Of a stretch of 64,000 bases of DNA, positions 1-10,372 are shown in pieces. Below the pieces are notes generated by a model, which saw only the letters and a list, made by a program, of their open reading frames with translations, was not told the origin of the DNA and searched no databases. A program made the position numbers and the translations under genes. Origin of the DNA: Riptortus pedestris (lineage: Eukaryota; Arthropoda; Insecta; Hemiptera; Alydidae); the NCBI GenBank assembly GCA_019009955.1, contig CM032233.1:124827001-124891000 (forward strand), read 5' to 3'. How positions within the stretch are numbered: position 1 is the first letter of the stretch; each line of letters begins with the position of its first letter.

Positions 1-312
1 AGAGGGGACTTTCGAAAATTCAAAATATCTAATTATTATTATATATCGGATTGAAAAAGTTAATAGAATCAATCTTATTGCAAATTAAATGTACTAAAAT
101 TGTTGTATACATTTATTCTTTATATTGAATATTAACCAAGATATTTGCATTTTTCAGCCTTCAGTAAACCTCCATTTCTACTAATGTTATGTAAACAATA
201 CTCGGTTATATAATAAAACAGCGTATTCGAAACTTAAATACCAATAATTGTTTTCAAGAGATCTTTATTATACAAGATAAATGGAAATATGTTATGGTGA
301 CCTCCCCCCCCG
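1..312 (-). mobile_element. Family H copy, L-module remnant, cut by window edge
   Basis: Minus-strand H remnant running off the left edge. The core box is visible in reverse near 133-146, followed by the L-module text (CAATACTCGGTTATATAATA, then GAGATCTTTATTATACAAGA). It stops abruptly at a C-run at 303-310, where a second H copy begins mid-body. The 5' tip and the TA array are absent. Confidence 0.75.
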
Positions 313-780
313 TTACTAAACTCGATATTTAAACGTTTTATGTAAAAAGAAAGATCAAGTTCGTTTACGGCTAAAATCGGACTAAAGGTTGGGAGGGTTT
401 AGAGGTGATAATGTCGAAAATTCTTAATATCTCCGTTATTTTGCGTCGTATCGAAAAATTATATATTTCCAAACTTATTGCAAATGTATTGTTTTATAAA
501 TTTTGTTAGTATGCCTTTTCAATATCTCGATTATTAACCGAGATATTTGCATTTTTTAATTGTCGGCCTCTTGTAAACCTCCCCTTCTACTCACGTCATA
601 TTAACAATAACCTGCTTTATTATGAAGCACAGTATTTAAATCTTAAATTCCAAATATTTTTCTCATTGAACTTTTACGTTTTGAGATAAATGAAAATATA
701 GGGTTGGGGGAAAAGTAATTTCGGTATTTTTCATGTTTTTCAAAGCGCATTTATTTATATAAATTTTTGATATTTAGATA

Positions 781-2394
781 TAGGGGAGAACGGGGTAATA
801 CCGCTCACTTAACTTTAAGGACCTACCAGATAGAAAATATTTGAGTTAAAATATTAATTTTCTTTTTTAATCTTTACATAAATTACTTAACATTATTGAA
901 CCATATAGCTTTTTTATGTAAGATCTTACCTAATTTATAATATTCTAAAAAACTGAAAAAGTCACTTTTACTGGTTTTACCCCGACAATGGGGTAATAGC
1001 GGTCAACATTTACAATAGGATATAAATCGAAGTAAACCAATCTCTATTAATAAAAATGGGATAAGGAAAATTCATATAAATGCAATTATCTTTATTTACA
1101 GGTTAATGAATTATTTACATGCATTGGAAAATTTATTCTAGATCAAATAACATTTAAAAGTTATAAACACACAGCAAACTGATTAAACAAAAAACAATAA
1201 TGATAAAGAAAAAACACACATATAAAATAACATACTATGGACAAAGCACACATAATCGAATCGAATATATTCCTTTTGGCCTTACGTTTTTTTTTTACTG
1301 GACTTGGCATTTTTTATTTTTGTTGATGCGTCATTCACTTTTCTTTTAGTATATTTCGTTTGTCCCGTTTGTGTTTCCTTTTTCATTGATATTTTTTAAA
1401 ATTTATTAATTCTTTTTTGTATATTATTTTGCAGTTCGGTCTTCCTGGGAGTAGCTGTTAAAATATCAGAATACCTGTTGCTTAGTCGGGCATTTTCTTT
1501 TTGAGTTAGCAACACTAGTTGGGAGAGGTAACGACACTTGAATAGGCGATTTTTATGGCAGAGTACTGTCGCTTGGATTTGAAGTCGGTTCTTCTTCAAC
1601 TATTGTAACTGGAGGATCACTACTCCTAGAAAGAACATCTCCTGCTAAGAAGTCATCGTCTGTAAAAATGTTTTTATTCAGTGGATATATCCCTGTGTTC
1701 TGAAACCCAGACGCAGCTATGCCCACTGTTGCGACTCTCATGAATGCTGTATTGAAGATCATCTTCTTTAGACCTTTGCTTTTTATGAAATTATCACATT
1801 CCACTTTAAAAGGTCTCTTCAATGGCGAATAAAAAGTCACGTCAAGGGGTTGGGTCCTGTGAGATGGGATAACATACTTACGCCATTACATCTTGGCATC
1901 TGTAAATATTTAAAAAGCAATTTAACACAGTTTGTTAAAAAAAAAGTTGGAAACAAATCGAACGGGGTAATACCGGTTAGTTAGGGGGTAATGTCGGCTG
2001 GCCGGTATTACCTCAATAAAATTACCGGTATTACCCCATTAGTAAACAATTACAAAACAATTAATTATAACATTAATCTTTGGGATAACTTATAAACTGT
2101 GGTATATATCTACAGCTAAAGACTTTTATTTAGTAATAGAAATAATTAAAAAGATGTAAAAAGCAGTACTTACTGTATAATAAAGTGAAGCATTGCTAAC
2201 AAGGAAATCAGCTGGTTAGTTTAATCCGGTGCCTCTGAGTAGGGAAGTGCTGCAGACACATAACCTACCCTCGTTAGTTCCAGGGCTATCCTAAAGATGG
2301 CACAATAGGTCATTTGGCTTAAAGGAAGGTTAGATTTGTATATACTTCTCTGACCGGTATTACCCAATGGCCGGTATTCCTCCGTTCTCCCCTA
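781..2394 (-). mobile_element. Pogo-like Tc1/mariner-superfamily element
   Basis: The ends are TA-GGGGAGAACGGGGTAATACC at 781 and the inverse GGTATTCCTCCGTTCTCCCC-TA ending at 2394. They match over GGGGAGAACGG, with TA on both outer sides as expected for this superfamily. The motif GGGGTAATACCGG recurs inside in both orientations, near 990, 1963, 1984, 2001, 2023, 2352 and 2370, like subterminal transposase-binding repeats. At about 1.6 kb it holds only the C-terminal end of a transposase, so it is probably non-autonomous. Confidence 0.75.
1553..1880 (-). pseudogene. Pogo/jerky-type DDE transposase, C-terminal fragment
   Basis: Minus-strand reading: the motif SHRTQPLDV lies just upstream of 1840, followed by SPLKRPF and then NTGIYPLNKNIF near 1680. 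Established knowledge: SH-x2-QPLDV and GfxxTGIyPLn are signatures of the C-terminal half of the DDE_1 (pogo, Tigger, jerky) transposases. About 105 residues remain of a protein that is normally about 500. The HTH/CENP-B domains and the first catalytic acidic residues are absent. It lies inside the 781-2394 element. Confidence 0.7.
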
Positions 2395-2801
2395 GATGTT
2401 TCACCAGCGATTCACAAATGGAAACTCTGTCCATTAACTTTTTTACAGTTAATTCGTGTGGAACCCATATATCGAGCTTCTTTTGTTATCCATTCTTATG
2501 TAAATGGGTGAAAACTGTTTTATGATCGATGTTTAGCTCCATAGCGATGTCACGAGATGAATACCTCAATTTTTTGAAGAATTTCATCGACTTGTTCCAC
2601 AATTGGCCTGTCAGGGCGAGGTTCATCATTAAGGTCAAAATTTCCGGAACGAAATCGAACAAACCAGTTCTGACACTGACGTTCACTTAAACAGACATCA
2701 CCATAAACACCACACATATTTCGATGGGCCTGAGCTTCATTTATCCCTTTTCGGAAGTAAAAAAGCAATACATGACGAAAATGGCTTTCTGGAATCTCCA
2801 T
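2395..2801 (-). pseudogene. Mariner transposase N-terminal fragment
   Basis: Starts at an ATG at 2801-2799. It reads through the mariner N-terminal HTH region (FYFRKGINEAQAHRNMCGVY, CQNWFVRFRSGNFDL) to VDEILQK. It then shifts frame near 2570 into SRDIAMELNIDHKTV (second HTH), hits a stop at about 2488, and continues in the same frame as WVPHELTV and MDRVSICESL to the pogo-like insertion at 2394. Roughly 135 of about 345 family residues survive, without any catalytic aspartate. It differs in sequence from the mariner at 33007. Confidence 0.85.
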
Positions 2802-3029
2802 TTTCAAAGCGCAATAACGTTTGACTGAGTAAATGAATGAAACTGTAGAGATATTTGGAATATTCTATGGACTATGAGCTTTCAAACGTGGTATAGTATG
2901 GCTTCACTGAATAAGGATTACAAGAGAAAACCGACTTTGATACGCGACTATTGGGACTATTTCCCCTACCCTATATGTGATACACGCGGGAAACCTGCTT
3001 AGTTAACTCAGCCCCTGCTTGCCGGACCT

Positions 3030-3989
3030 TTTGTTATTATGGCTCTCATCGAAAAATAAAGAACAAATCTTGTTTATGCAGTCCTTGAGTTACGGAATGT
3101 TCTGGTCAAGAATTTGAACCGATCAAACAAGTGCACTTGCTCCACTATCTCGTCCCCTTGGTATTCATTTATTATATTCTCTTAAAAGACATTAAGTTTC
3201 TGTTTGTTTTGCACAGGAGTAAACTAGTAGTTTGGTTATTTTCTCCCGATAATTTAGTTATTAATTTGAGTGTAGGGGGGAGAGAACAATGTCTCAAATC
3301 AGAGGGAGGAAGCGGGCAGCTGTGTATGTTTGTCGAGGATTGCTCCTAGTAATTCCGGGATTAATTTATAATTCCTGATTGACAGGGGGTGTCGGAGGGG
3401 GGGGGGGCATTAGGGAATAGCAGAGAGAGAGAGAGTGAGAGAGTGGGTGAGTATTAATGGGAAAGCCTTGCCAGGAGGTAATGGGCCTGTGGGCTAATAC
3501 TCTCCCATTGTAACACCTAGCCAAGGCAGGAGGTACCTACACATACACATCATAGACAATAGATCTGCTAAATAGCCCAGCCCTGTCATCATTAGCACTC
3601 CTCATATCACACCTTGCCCACACACAGAAAGCCTCTACCCAAATAGCACCTAACCCTTGGGCCAGCTGAACTACTCGCAGCTCTGAGAACAGGACTGAGT
3701 GGGAAGAAGGCCCGCCTAAAGAGGCTAAGGGAGATTTGACAACAATCTAGCTAACCCTTGGTCCACAGTATGCTGGAGGAAATTTACATTAAAATAATTC
3801 CGTCACGTTAGGGCTGTCTAAACTAGACGGATTTCCTACGTGCTAGAATAACACACTTGTGGTTTCATCTTACCACATATTCCCTATTTCTATGTAAAAC
3901 AACCTATGAATAGACAGGCAGATTACTGATGTCTAAAACAAGAACTCGTTTAATACTTGAGTTAGGAAAAAATCTAGAACAACAACTGT
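3030..3989. other. Unique sequence, no gene seen
   Basis: Less AT-rich than its surroundings. It holds a G-run (3397-3407), a short GA repeat (3422-3440) and an imperfect inverted repeat (3464-3484 against 3506-3530, GCCTTG arms). The longest open frame here has no family resemblance I recognise. Confidence 0.5.
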
Positions 3990-4254
3990 AGAACATTATT
4001 ATATTCAAATGAATGTTGTTATATACATTAATTCTCTAACATCAATATTAACTGAAATATTTGCATTTTTTAGTTTTCGGCCATCAGTAAACCCCCACTC
4101 CTACTCATGTCTTATATATAAAAAGCTGTAATATTATGAAGCACTTTCTTTGAAGCATAAATACCAAATATGTTTCTAATTGAACTTTTACGTATTGAGA
4201 TAAATGCAAATTCGTGATGCATGTGGGAAATCTGCTTAGTTTACGTGACGTACT
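3990..4254 (-). mobile_element. Family H fragment, M module
   Basis: Minus strand. It begins inside the core (ATATTAACTGAAATATTTGC), continues through the M module (TTTCTAATTGAACTTTTACG) and ends with GGGAAATCTGCTTAGTTTAC and a damaged 5' tip (GTGACGTAC in place of GCGTGACGGAC). The 3' half and TA array are missing. Confidence 0.8.
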
Positions 4255-4339
4255 TTTTTAGTCTCAGAGACTTTTATAATGATAGGCAAAAGCCTTGGGG
4301 CCAATAGTGGAATGCAGGCATGAAACCGACTAGTTTGAA

Positions 4340-4600
4340 TGCTGCAGATATAGTGAATAGTTTTCAATAAAATTAATGTTATATTCGATATATTTCAGTA
4401 ATTGTTTTTCTTTCCAAGAGGTTGACAGACCTGTTTCTTTAATTTCAGACGCTTCCTGCCGGGAGGGGAAAGGTTTCTTATTACCGTTATTTACTCTCTT
4501 AATTTTCAGGGTGTTGTTGAGTTCTAATAATGTGGATTTATCTGTTGTTAAACTTTACTAGGGAAATCTGCTTAGTTTACGCATCCCTTGCTTGGCGGAC
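4340..4600 (-). mobile_element. Family H fragment, L module and 5' tip
   Basis: Minus strand. It holds the L-module text around TTGTTTTTCTTTCC (about 4400), the GACAGACCTGTTTC block and GCTTCCTGCCGGGAGG. It ends in GGGAAATCTGCTTAGTTTAC and CTTGGCGGAC at 4600. It directly precedes the LTR element, so it may mark that element's left insertion side. Confidence 0.8.
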
Positions 4601-4679
4601 CTTTTTTCTCTCATAATTGTGGATATTTTCAATATATACGTACATTAAGAAATGTATCTCCTGTTTTTTACTTTGTTAG

Positions 4680-4752
4680 TTTTAAGTTTGTAATTGTTAT
4701 TATCAATAAAAGTGCTTTTTAAAAAGGCTTTCACGCTTACTTTATACTTAAC
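4680..4752 (+). repeat. 5' LTR remnant (R-U5-like end)
   Basis: Direct repeat of 6387-6458 with a few differences: TTTTAAGTTTGTAATTG, then AATAAA at 4705-4710, GTGCTTTTTAAAAA and a shared ending TTTATAC-TAAC. A poly(A) signal lies near the repeat start, and a primer-binding site directly follows 4752. This is the arrangement of the 3' part of an LTR. The left edge of the LTR cannot be fixed; it may reach to about 4605. Confidence 0.65.
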
Positions 4753-4770
4753 TGGCGCCCGAACAGGGAC
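4753..4770 (+). promoter_or_regulatory. Reverse-transcription primer binding site, tRNA-Lys type
   Basis: TGGCGCCCGAACAGGGAC follows the LTR end without a gap. This 18-mer is the well-known complement of the 3' end of tRNA-Lys3 used by several retroelements. Its position next to the repeat is strong evidence for an LTR element even though no gag or pol of that element remains. Confidence 0.8.
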
Positions 4771-4919
4771 TTACTTCGCCGAGGATGGCTTTAGCCAAAG
4801 GAGGGATGAGTTACGTCTAAGGAACATCCGCACTGCTGACATCACAAACATCAGCATTTATTTCCTTCATAATCCCTTCCTTTTTCCTCTCCTTGTCATT
4901 TCCCCAGTAGCTGTAGCCT

Positions 4920-6235
4920 CTGCTACTCCCCAACTGTTAGAACCCCCCAGTAATATATTTGCGCTGCTCAGTAGCTTCCTCGATGACAGGTATGCACGTC
5001 TTATTACACAGAGTGTTACCGAACCACCGTACATGATAACTAAAGGATGCCCTCAGGGATCAATCTTGGGACCCACACTGTGGACTCTGCTCATTGACGG
5101 CTTGCTCAGGGAGTTAGAGAAGGAAGGTATAAGTGCAATTGCCTACGTAGACGACTTAGCGGTTGTGATCAGAGCCGACACAAAGAGGCTAGTACAGTCT
5201 GAAACAGCTAGAGCTGTCGAAGTCGTTGAGAGGTGGTGTAGCAAAGTCAAAATGAAATTAGCACTCGACAAGACTGCGGCGCTAATCATGAAAGGTAAAT
5301 TCGACAGGGCACATCCTCCTAAAGTAGCAGTCGGTGGATCTCAATTAATCTTTAAGGATACGGTGACTTACTTGGGAGTAGCTCTGGGCTCAGGGATGGT
5401 TATAACACCGCACATCACGGCATTGCAACCCAAGATAAACGCCATCATAAACATTCTGGCCTTACTAGCGAGAAACACATGGGGAATCACATTCCATGCA
5501 TCACAGCAGATATATCACGCATGTGCATTGGCTGTGATCAATTATGCAGCACCTAGTTGGGGAGTGCTAGCGAAAAAGGGACACATGGCTGCTCTCTTGA
5601 GGTTACAAAGGACCTTAAACTTGAGAACCACTAAGGCTTACAGAACAATCTCAGGCGACGCACTTAATGTAATAGCAGGAACCCCACCAATAGATCTTCT
5701 GTTCATGGCCAATGTGGTTTTGTGGACAGCTCTAAAAGGATGGGAATTGCCGACGTTTGCAACCCAGGATCTCCGAATGCTAGTTCAGGAAATTCAGAGA
5801 AGTATCACTGGTCCCCATGAGCTTAAAAAAGGTTTAAAAGAGGCCCTCCATGAACTAGTTATCAGGGAATGGGAGAAAAGATGGCAGGAAACCGAAAAAG
5901 GAGCCTATACCAAAAAATTCTTCCCAACAATCAAGGCAAGGCTTGATAGAGCATGGCTGAACCCAGGATACCTCCTCACACAGTTTCTCTCTGGACACGG
6001 TGATTTCAACCACTACCTCCACAGGTTCAAGAGGAGAGAATCACCACTCTGCTCTTGCGGGCACCCGAGTGAGACTGCAGAACACGTGCTGATGGAGTGC
6101 ACCTTATATGATGGAGCAAGTAGGATGTTCAGGGACTCATATAATTACAACCATTAAAACGATTAAAGATGAAGCAAGTCTCCGGGCACTCAATGATTTC
6201 ATTAAAAAATGGCAGAAAGAGAAAAATAAACAAAT
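4920..6235 (+). pseudogene. Non-LTR reverse transcriptase ORF2, C-terminal part
   Basis: An open frame from 4694 to 6157 (487 codons, no ATG at its 5' edge) spans the LTR, the leader and the LINE; LINE sequence starts at about residue 76. Motifs seen: [14 protein letters not shown] (RT block B, residues 117-130), AYVDD (RT active site, residues 150-154, with V where A is usual), TYLGV (thumb side), and a C-terminal zinc-knuckle-like CSCGHPSETAEHVLMEC. The order and the LW after the GPT motif fit the R1/I group. A frameshift near 6150 moves the last 30 or so residues to another frame. The N-terminal endonuclease and the first RT blocks are missing, so it is inactive. Confidence 0.85.
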
Positions 6236-6360
6236 AAACAAACCTAGCACTCTATCCGATCATACCACAGCCCAAATATGGCAATATTGCAGCTTGCAAC
6301 AGACGCCAATAAAAAAAAAAATAAAAAATAATAAAAAAAAAAATAAAGAAAAAAAAAAAA
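4920..6360 (+). mobile_element. 5'-truncated R1/I-type non-LTR retrotransposon with target site duplication
   Basis: The insert is flanked by a perfect 13-bp direct repeat, GTAGCTGTAGCCT, at 4907-4919 and 6361-6373. It ends in an A-rich tail (6310-6360), as expected for target-primed reverse transcription. It carries about 1.3 kb of the 3' half of an ORF2. Full-length relatives are several kb, so the 5' part was lost at insertion. It sits inside the LTR element, so it is the younger of the two. Confidence 0.85.
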
Positions 6361-6386
6361 GTAGCTGTAGCCTGTTACTCTGCTCA

Positions 6387-6458
6387 TTTTAAGTTTGTAA
6401 TTGCTATTATCAATAAAAGTGCTTTTTAAAAATGCTTAACGCTTACTTTATACGTAAC
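6387..6458 (+). repeat. 3' LTR copy of the small LTR element
   Basis: Second copy of the 4680-4752 repeat, with AATAAA at 6412-6417 and ending TATACGTAAC. Similarity to the 5' copy may begin slightly earlier (CCTGTT near 6371). If the LINE is removed, only about 165 bp separate the primer site region from this copy. The LTR element was therefore a gene-less miniature or a deletion product before the LINE arrived. Confidence 0.6.
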
Positions 6459-7089
6459 TTCAGACACAACAATTTCTATCCACTGGAGAAAACGTGCCGG
6501 CTTGTCGTTTAGTAGGACTGTAAATATTTTAAAATATGTTTTACAAGAAGGTGGCTTTACCAACTTTTTTTTTTTTTATAAAGACTAGAAACAGTGTGAA
6601 TCACAAAAATCGCGACACACCTAAATAAATAAATGACTTTCTCTAAGGGAAGCCTGCTTAAACAGGTCTTAATTTATCGAGAAGTGATTTGCATATTCGA
6701 GGCTCACTTACTCCACATGGCAGCACTTATAAATCATCACCATAATTATTCCTTTCACACAAGCCTCTTAACCAAGTATATCTTTTTATTTTTCCACTAG
6801 AGCTGAGGTCGTTGAATTATTATTAATATCACTCCGTATTTTTTTTTTTTTTTTTTACGCTGAACTTTAGTATTCTTTTTTTATATATATAATATGGCAC
6901 GCAATGCTCATTAGTTGAGGCTGGTTTGATTTATGTGAGTGGGTAAGGTAGATTTAAGTGACACATTTAATGGGCGGACGTGGTTATCTCACTCACTCAA
7001 TGTCAGGGCTAGCCTCTCGACCACTCCTCTCTCAGCCATCTCTCAATAACATGCCTTTCTCTGGGATTTTTTAATGGATTTACCTTCAG
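6459..7089. other. Unique sequence with T-runs, no gene seen
   Basis: Contains T-runs at about 6569-6580 and 6840-6856 and a stretch of mixed composition at 6960-7060. No coding similarity is visible on either strand. A remnant resembling the H tip (AGGGAAGCCTGCTTA near 6647) is too short to assign. Confidence 0.5.
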
Positions 7090-7997
7090 TAATCAGATTG
7101 TATTTATAACACCACAGAGAACATTAAGTGAATAAATACAAACTGTAATAAGAAATCTTTCCTCCCCCGGCGGGAAGCGTCTGAAATGTAAACAAACAGG
7201 TCTGTCAACCTCTCACCGGAAAGAAAAACCGTTCCTGAAATATATTAGAATATAACAAATTAATTTTATTGACAACTATTTCCTATATTCAGTACTGTAA
7301 TTTATGTAGAATCAGAATAATTTTTACCTCAATGAATCAAATTTTAGTAGTCCGAAAACTTAGGTCAGGGGGGGGGGTCCCCAGAACATATTTGCATATA
7401 TCTCGTATATTAAAGACCTCTTATAAAAAATGTTTCATATTTAAGCGTTGAATAAAGTAGTTTATTATATAACAGAGTATTGTTTAAATAACATGAGCAG
7501 AAGTGGGGATTGGCTCTGGCTGAAAACTGAAAAATGCAAATATCTCGGTTAATGTTCAAAATAGAGAATAAATGTATATAACAATATTTATAGTTCGTTT
7601 AATTCGCATTAATAATGGTTCTAAACAATTATTCGATGCGAAGTTTTTCAAAAATCCCCTCAAACCCCCTTTTTAGGGTTTACTGTAGACTGAAAACTTA
7701 AAAATGCTCATCTTCTGAAATCTCGGTTAATATTAAAGATAGAGAATAAATGTACATTATAAAATGTGTAGTGTATTTAATTTGCAATAAGATATATTCT
7801 CTACACTTTTTCGATCCGACGTATAGTAACGGAGATATTTCGATTTTCAAAACTCTCTCCTTTTAACACCCCCCCCCTCCCCCTGGTCCTATTTAAGCTG
7901 TCAACGAAATTGATCTTTCTTTTTCAATAAAAGGACTAAATATCGAGATTGGTAACGATCAAACAATAATTTCACTGTTAGCTCTAGAGTGGTAACA

Positions 7998-8060
<63 letters not shown>

Positions 8061-9272
8061 TAGCTCAGATACCCGTCTTCGCCCGGAATTCATTTGAGGC
8101 TGGATGGAGATTGTATTTTTTTTGCACAATATTTTGACATTTATCCGCCCCAGTATTTAGGGTCTATACCCGTCGTTTCTGTGGATTTGTTAAAAATAAA
8201 ATAATTTTTTATGTAAGACTGTCCTCCATATTGTCATATTTCACGTTTCCTGTGCATTATGCATAGATTTAAATTATTAAGGACAAAATATTATAATAAT
8301 ATATTATAATTTGAATTAATTTTTCCAGGTGAGGTACCTGGTAGTTCATATTGAAAAGAATTGTTGAGCATATTTCTCTAAATAACAAAATAAACAACTT
8401 TTGTTATGTGCATAATTGCCGAAACCCTAATATGATACGAAATTAGGGAGAAATTATTAGTTAGTATGGCTTATTATAAGGAAGGCCTTAGTGCTAATTC
8501 ACATATCGAGTTTGGTTTAGTTCGGTTGATTTGTTGACTTCCGCAGTAGTTTTTAGCGTATAACTCATTTATTCTTCCGTATTCGGCAAGAGTGTATATA
8601 ACAGAAGTTACTCTAATTAACAAAATAACCAACTTTTACTAAGTACATATTTGCCGAAAAACCAATAGTAAATGAAAGACCGCTAATTTTAAATTCAGAC
8701 CTCCCCTACAACCCCCACTCCTGCCCGTCCCTAGAAATGTTGGTATGGCTTATTCTAAAGAAGGCGTTAGTTTTATTACACATACCGAGTTTTATTTAAT
8801 TCGTTTGAGTCTTTTGTCCCAAATAAAATTGTTGACTCCCGGTATAATTTTTAGTGTATAACACATTTATACTTCAGTGTTCGACAGAAGTTTATATAAC
8901 AAAAGTTACTCTAAATAACAAAATAAACAACTTTTGTCAAGTGCATATTTGCCGAAAATGCAGTAGGAAACGAAATATCGCTATTTTTAATTTCAGGCCT
9001 CCCTTATAACCCCCACTCCTGTTCGTCTCAGAGAATATTAATATAGTTTAAAGTCTAAGTTGGGTTAGTAGTAATATACATACCAAGTTTCATCAAATTT
9101 GGTTCAGTCGTTTATGCGTGAACAGGTAACAAACAAACATACACGAAAGAAACAAAATGCAATTATGGTGTCTGTGACATGTGAAACGAAAAGTTATCAT
9201 GACATTTCGCGAAAAAAATCAATGTACAGACAGAGGTTACAATTTTATATAGATATATAGATATATATATAT

Positions 9273-9305
<33 letters not shown>

Positions 9306-9417
9306 ATTCTGAACGGATCTTATTTTCGTCATCATCTAGATAGGATCGATGGACATTTGAAGAAATGTTTTGAAAATCACGTCATGAGTGCAACCCTTAA
9401 GAGAAATGTGCTATAAT
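7090..9417 (+). mobile_element. Family H copy (L module) carrying a nested family B element
   Basis: Plus strand. The 5' tip is missing; L-module text starts near 7110 (ACACCACAGAGAACATTAAG). The core holds a partial duplication: two TCTCGGTTAAT boxes, near 7543 and 7725. The C-tract is at 7868-7876. The (TA)n array at 8001-8059 is interrupted by family B and resumes at 9253-9304. The conserved 3' block follows (CATTTTCGTCATC, ATCGATGGACATTTGAAGAA), with a decayed end TGCTATAA at 9417. Confidence 0.85.
8060..9250 (+). mobile_element. Family B repeat, copy 1, inside a (TA)n array
   Basis: Bounded on both sides by TA arrays of the host H copy. Starts CTAGCTCAGATACCCG with a CCCGG-rich short hairpin and ends CAGACAGAGGTTACAATTTT. 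Inside are three imperfect tandem units beginning near 8381, 8615 and 8913 (AATAACAAAATAAACAACTT, then GTGCATATTTGCCG). Near the end is ACAAACAAACATACACG. A second copy in opposite orientation is at 30922-32067. No coding potential is seen, and the class is unknown to me. Confidence 0.75.
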
Positions 9418-9638
9418 GCAATCATACACTCAGACAAAATGACACTCATTAAATCAATACGTATCCCTAATATACACGACCCACTCACAGACAATATTAG
9501 ACGAAATATTTTGGAAATTATACATTGAAATCAACATATACGCGTAGAATGGATAAAAGCTCATTCAGGAAATATTGGAAACGAAACAGCCAGACTAATG
9601 CCAGAATTCTCTCTCGCACCACTCTCATACATGAAAAG
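9418..9638 (+). pseudogene. LINE RNase H domain fragment
   Basis: Plus-strand frame with IHSD near the start, IRRNILEI in the middle, one in-frame TGA, then VEWIKAHSGNIGNETA and later LAPLSYMK. The W-I-K-A-H-x-G-x-x-G-N-E signature is the conserved end of the RNase H domain in I/Jockey-type non-LTR elements. It is squeezed between the end of one H copy and the start of the next (9639). Confidence 0.75.
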
Positions 9639-10106
9639 GTCAGTCACGCAGGGGCCGCGTAAACTAAGCAGATTTCCCACGTGAAGTTTTGCAATAGAGA
9701 AATCTGCCTAATAACAACTGTATTGGTAAGGGATCTCTAACCCTATTCAAGAGGGACGAACAGTTACTGAAATGGCCGCCAGAGCTCTCGGCTGAAAGTC
9801 CCAACAGCCGACCATACACAGAATACAAATGCAATTATCTCGGTTAATATTCAAGATACAGAATAAATGTATAAGACAATATTTATAGTAAATTTAATTT
9901 TCAATGAGATTGATTCTATATAATTTTTCGATCCGAGCTAATAACGGAGATGTTTTGAATTTTCAAAAATCCCCCATCTAAACCCCCCCTCCCACTGGTT
10001 CGATTTCAGCCATTAACGAACTTGATCTTCCTTTTTATATAAAACGATTAAATTCAGAGTTTGGTAACGATCAAACAAAAATTGCGACCGCTAGAGCGTT
10101 AACAGA

Positions 10107-10145
<39 letters not shown>
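9639..10145 (+). mobile_element. Family H copy (S module), 3' end replaced
   Basis: Starts after AAAAG with GTCAGTCACGCAGGGG. S-module landmarks are GGACGAACAGTTACTG and GAGCTCTCGG. The core, the C-tract (9984-9990) and GCGTTAACAGACCA lead into (TA)n at 10112-10145. There the copy stops without the 3' block and passes into an A-rich spacer. Confidence 0.85.
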
Positions 10146-10149
<4 letters not shown>

Positions 10150-10318
10150 TATAAATATTAATAAAAAAAATAAAGTAAAATAAAATTAAAAAAATAGGCA
10201 AGATAATTAAAAATAAAATTAATAAATTGAAATGAAAAAAAAAAAAAAAAATGAAGTTATATTACACACAACACGCACACACACACCCACCCACACGCAT
10301 ACACATTGTCTTCAAAAT

Positions 10319-10321
<3 letters not shown>
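10146..10321. repeat. A-rich and CA spacer joining two H copies; inverted match at 12030-12135
   Basis: The A-rich text AGATAATTAAAAATAAAATT and ATGAAGTTATATTACACACA, followed by a CA-rich run (10262-10300), separates two converging H copies at their microsatellite ends. The same text appears reversed at about 12040-12135, again next to H microsatellite DNA. It therefore travels with a subset of the family rather than being unique flank. Confidence 0.6.

Positions 10322-10372
<51 letters not shown>

Larger units (their letters stand above)
699..2973 (-). mobile_element. Mariner element, internally deleted, with nested pogo-like insert
   Basis: Terminal inverted repeats are visible: TAGGGTTGGGGGAAAAGTAA at the left, and at the right a reverse complement reading TAGGGTAGGGGAAATAGT. 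Both are flanked by TA, the mariner target. The remaining mariner sequence is 699-780 (3' end) and 2395-2973 (5' part). The transposase N-terminus is at 2395-2801. The catalytic DD34D half is absent, so either a deletion preceded the pogo-like insertion or it came with it. Confidence 0.8.
313..3029 (-). mobile_element. Family H copy (M module) split by a nested mariner
   Basis: Minus-strand H copy. Its core and M module run 313-698, and its 5' tip (CTGCTTAGTT, GCCCCTGCTT, CCGGACC) lies at 2974-3029. Removing 699-2973 rejoins ATAAATGAAAATA to TGTGATACACGCGGGAAA. That matches the uninterrupted M copies at 4201-4254 and 26821-26885, so the mariner landed in a TA of this module. The 3' half with the TA array is missing. 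Confidence 0.8.

Noticed and set aside
4753..4770. Intact endogenous retrovirus suggested by the tRNA-Lys primer site
   Set aside because: No gag, protease, polymerase or envelope coding sequence of an LTR element is present. The RT between the repeats is of non-LTR type and has its own target duplication.
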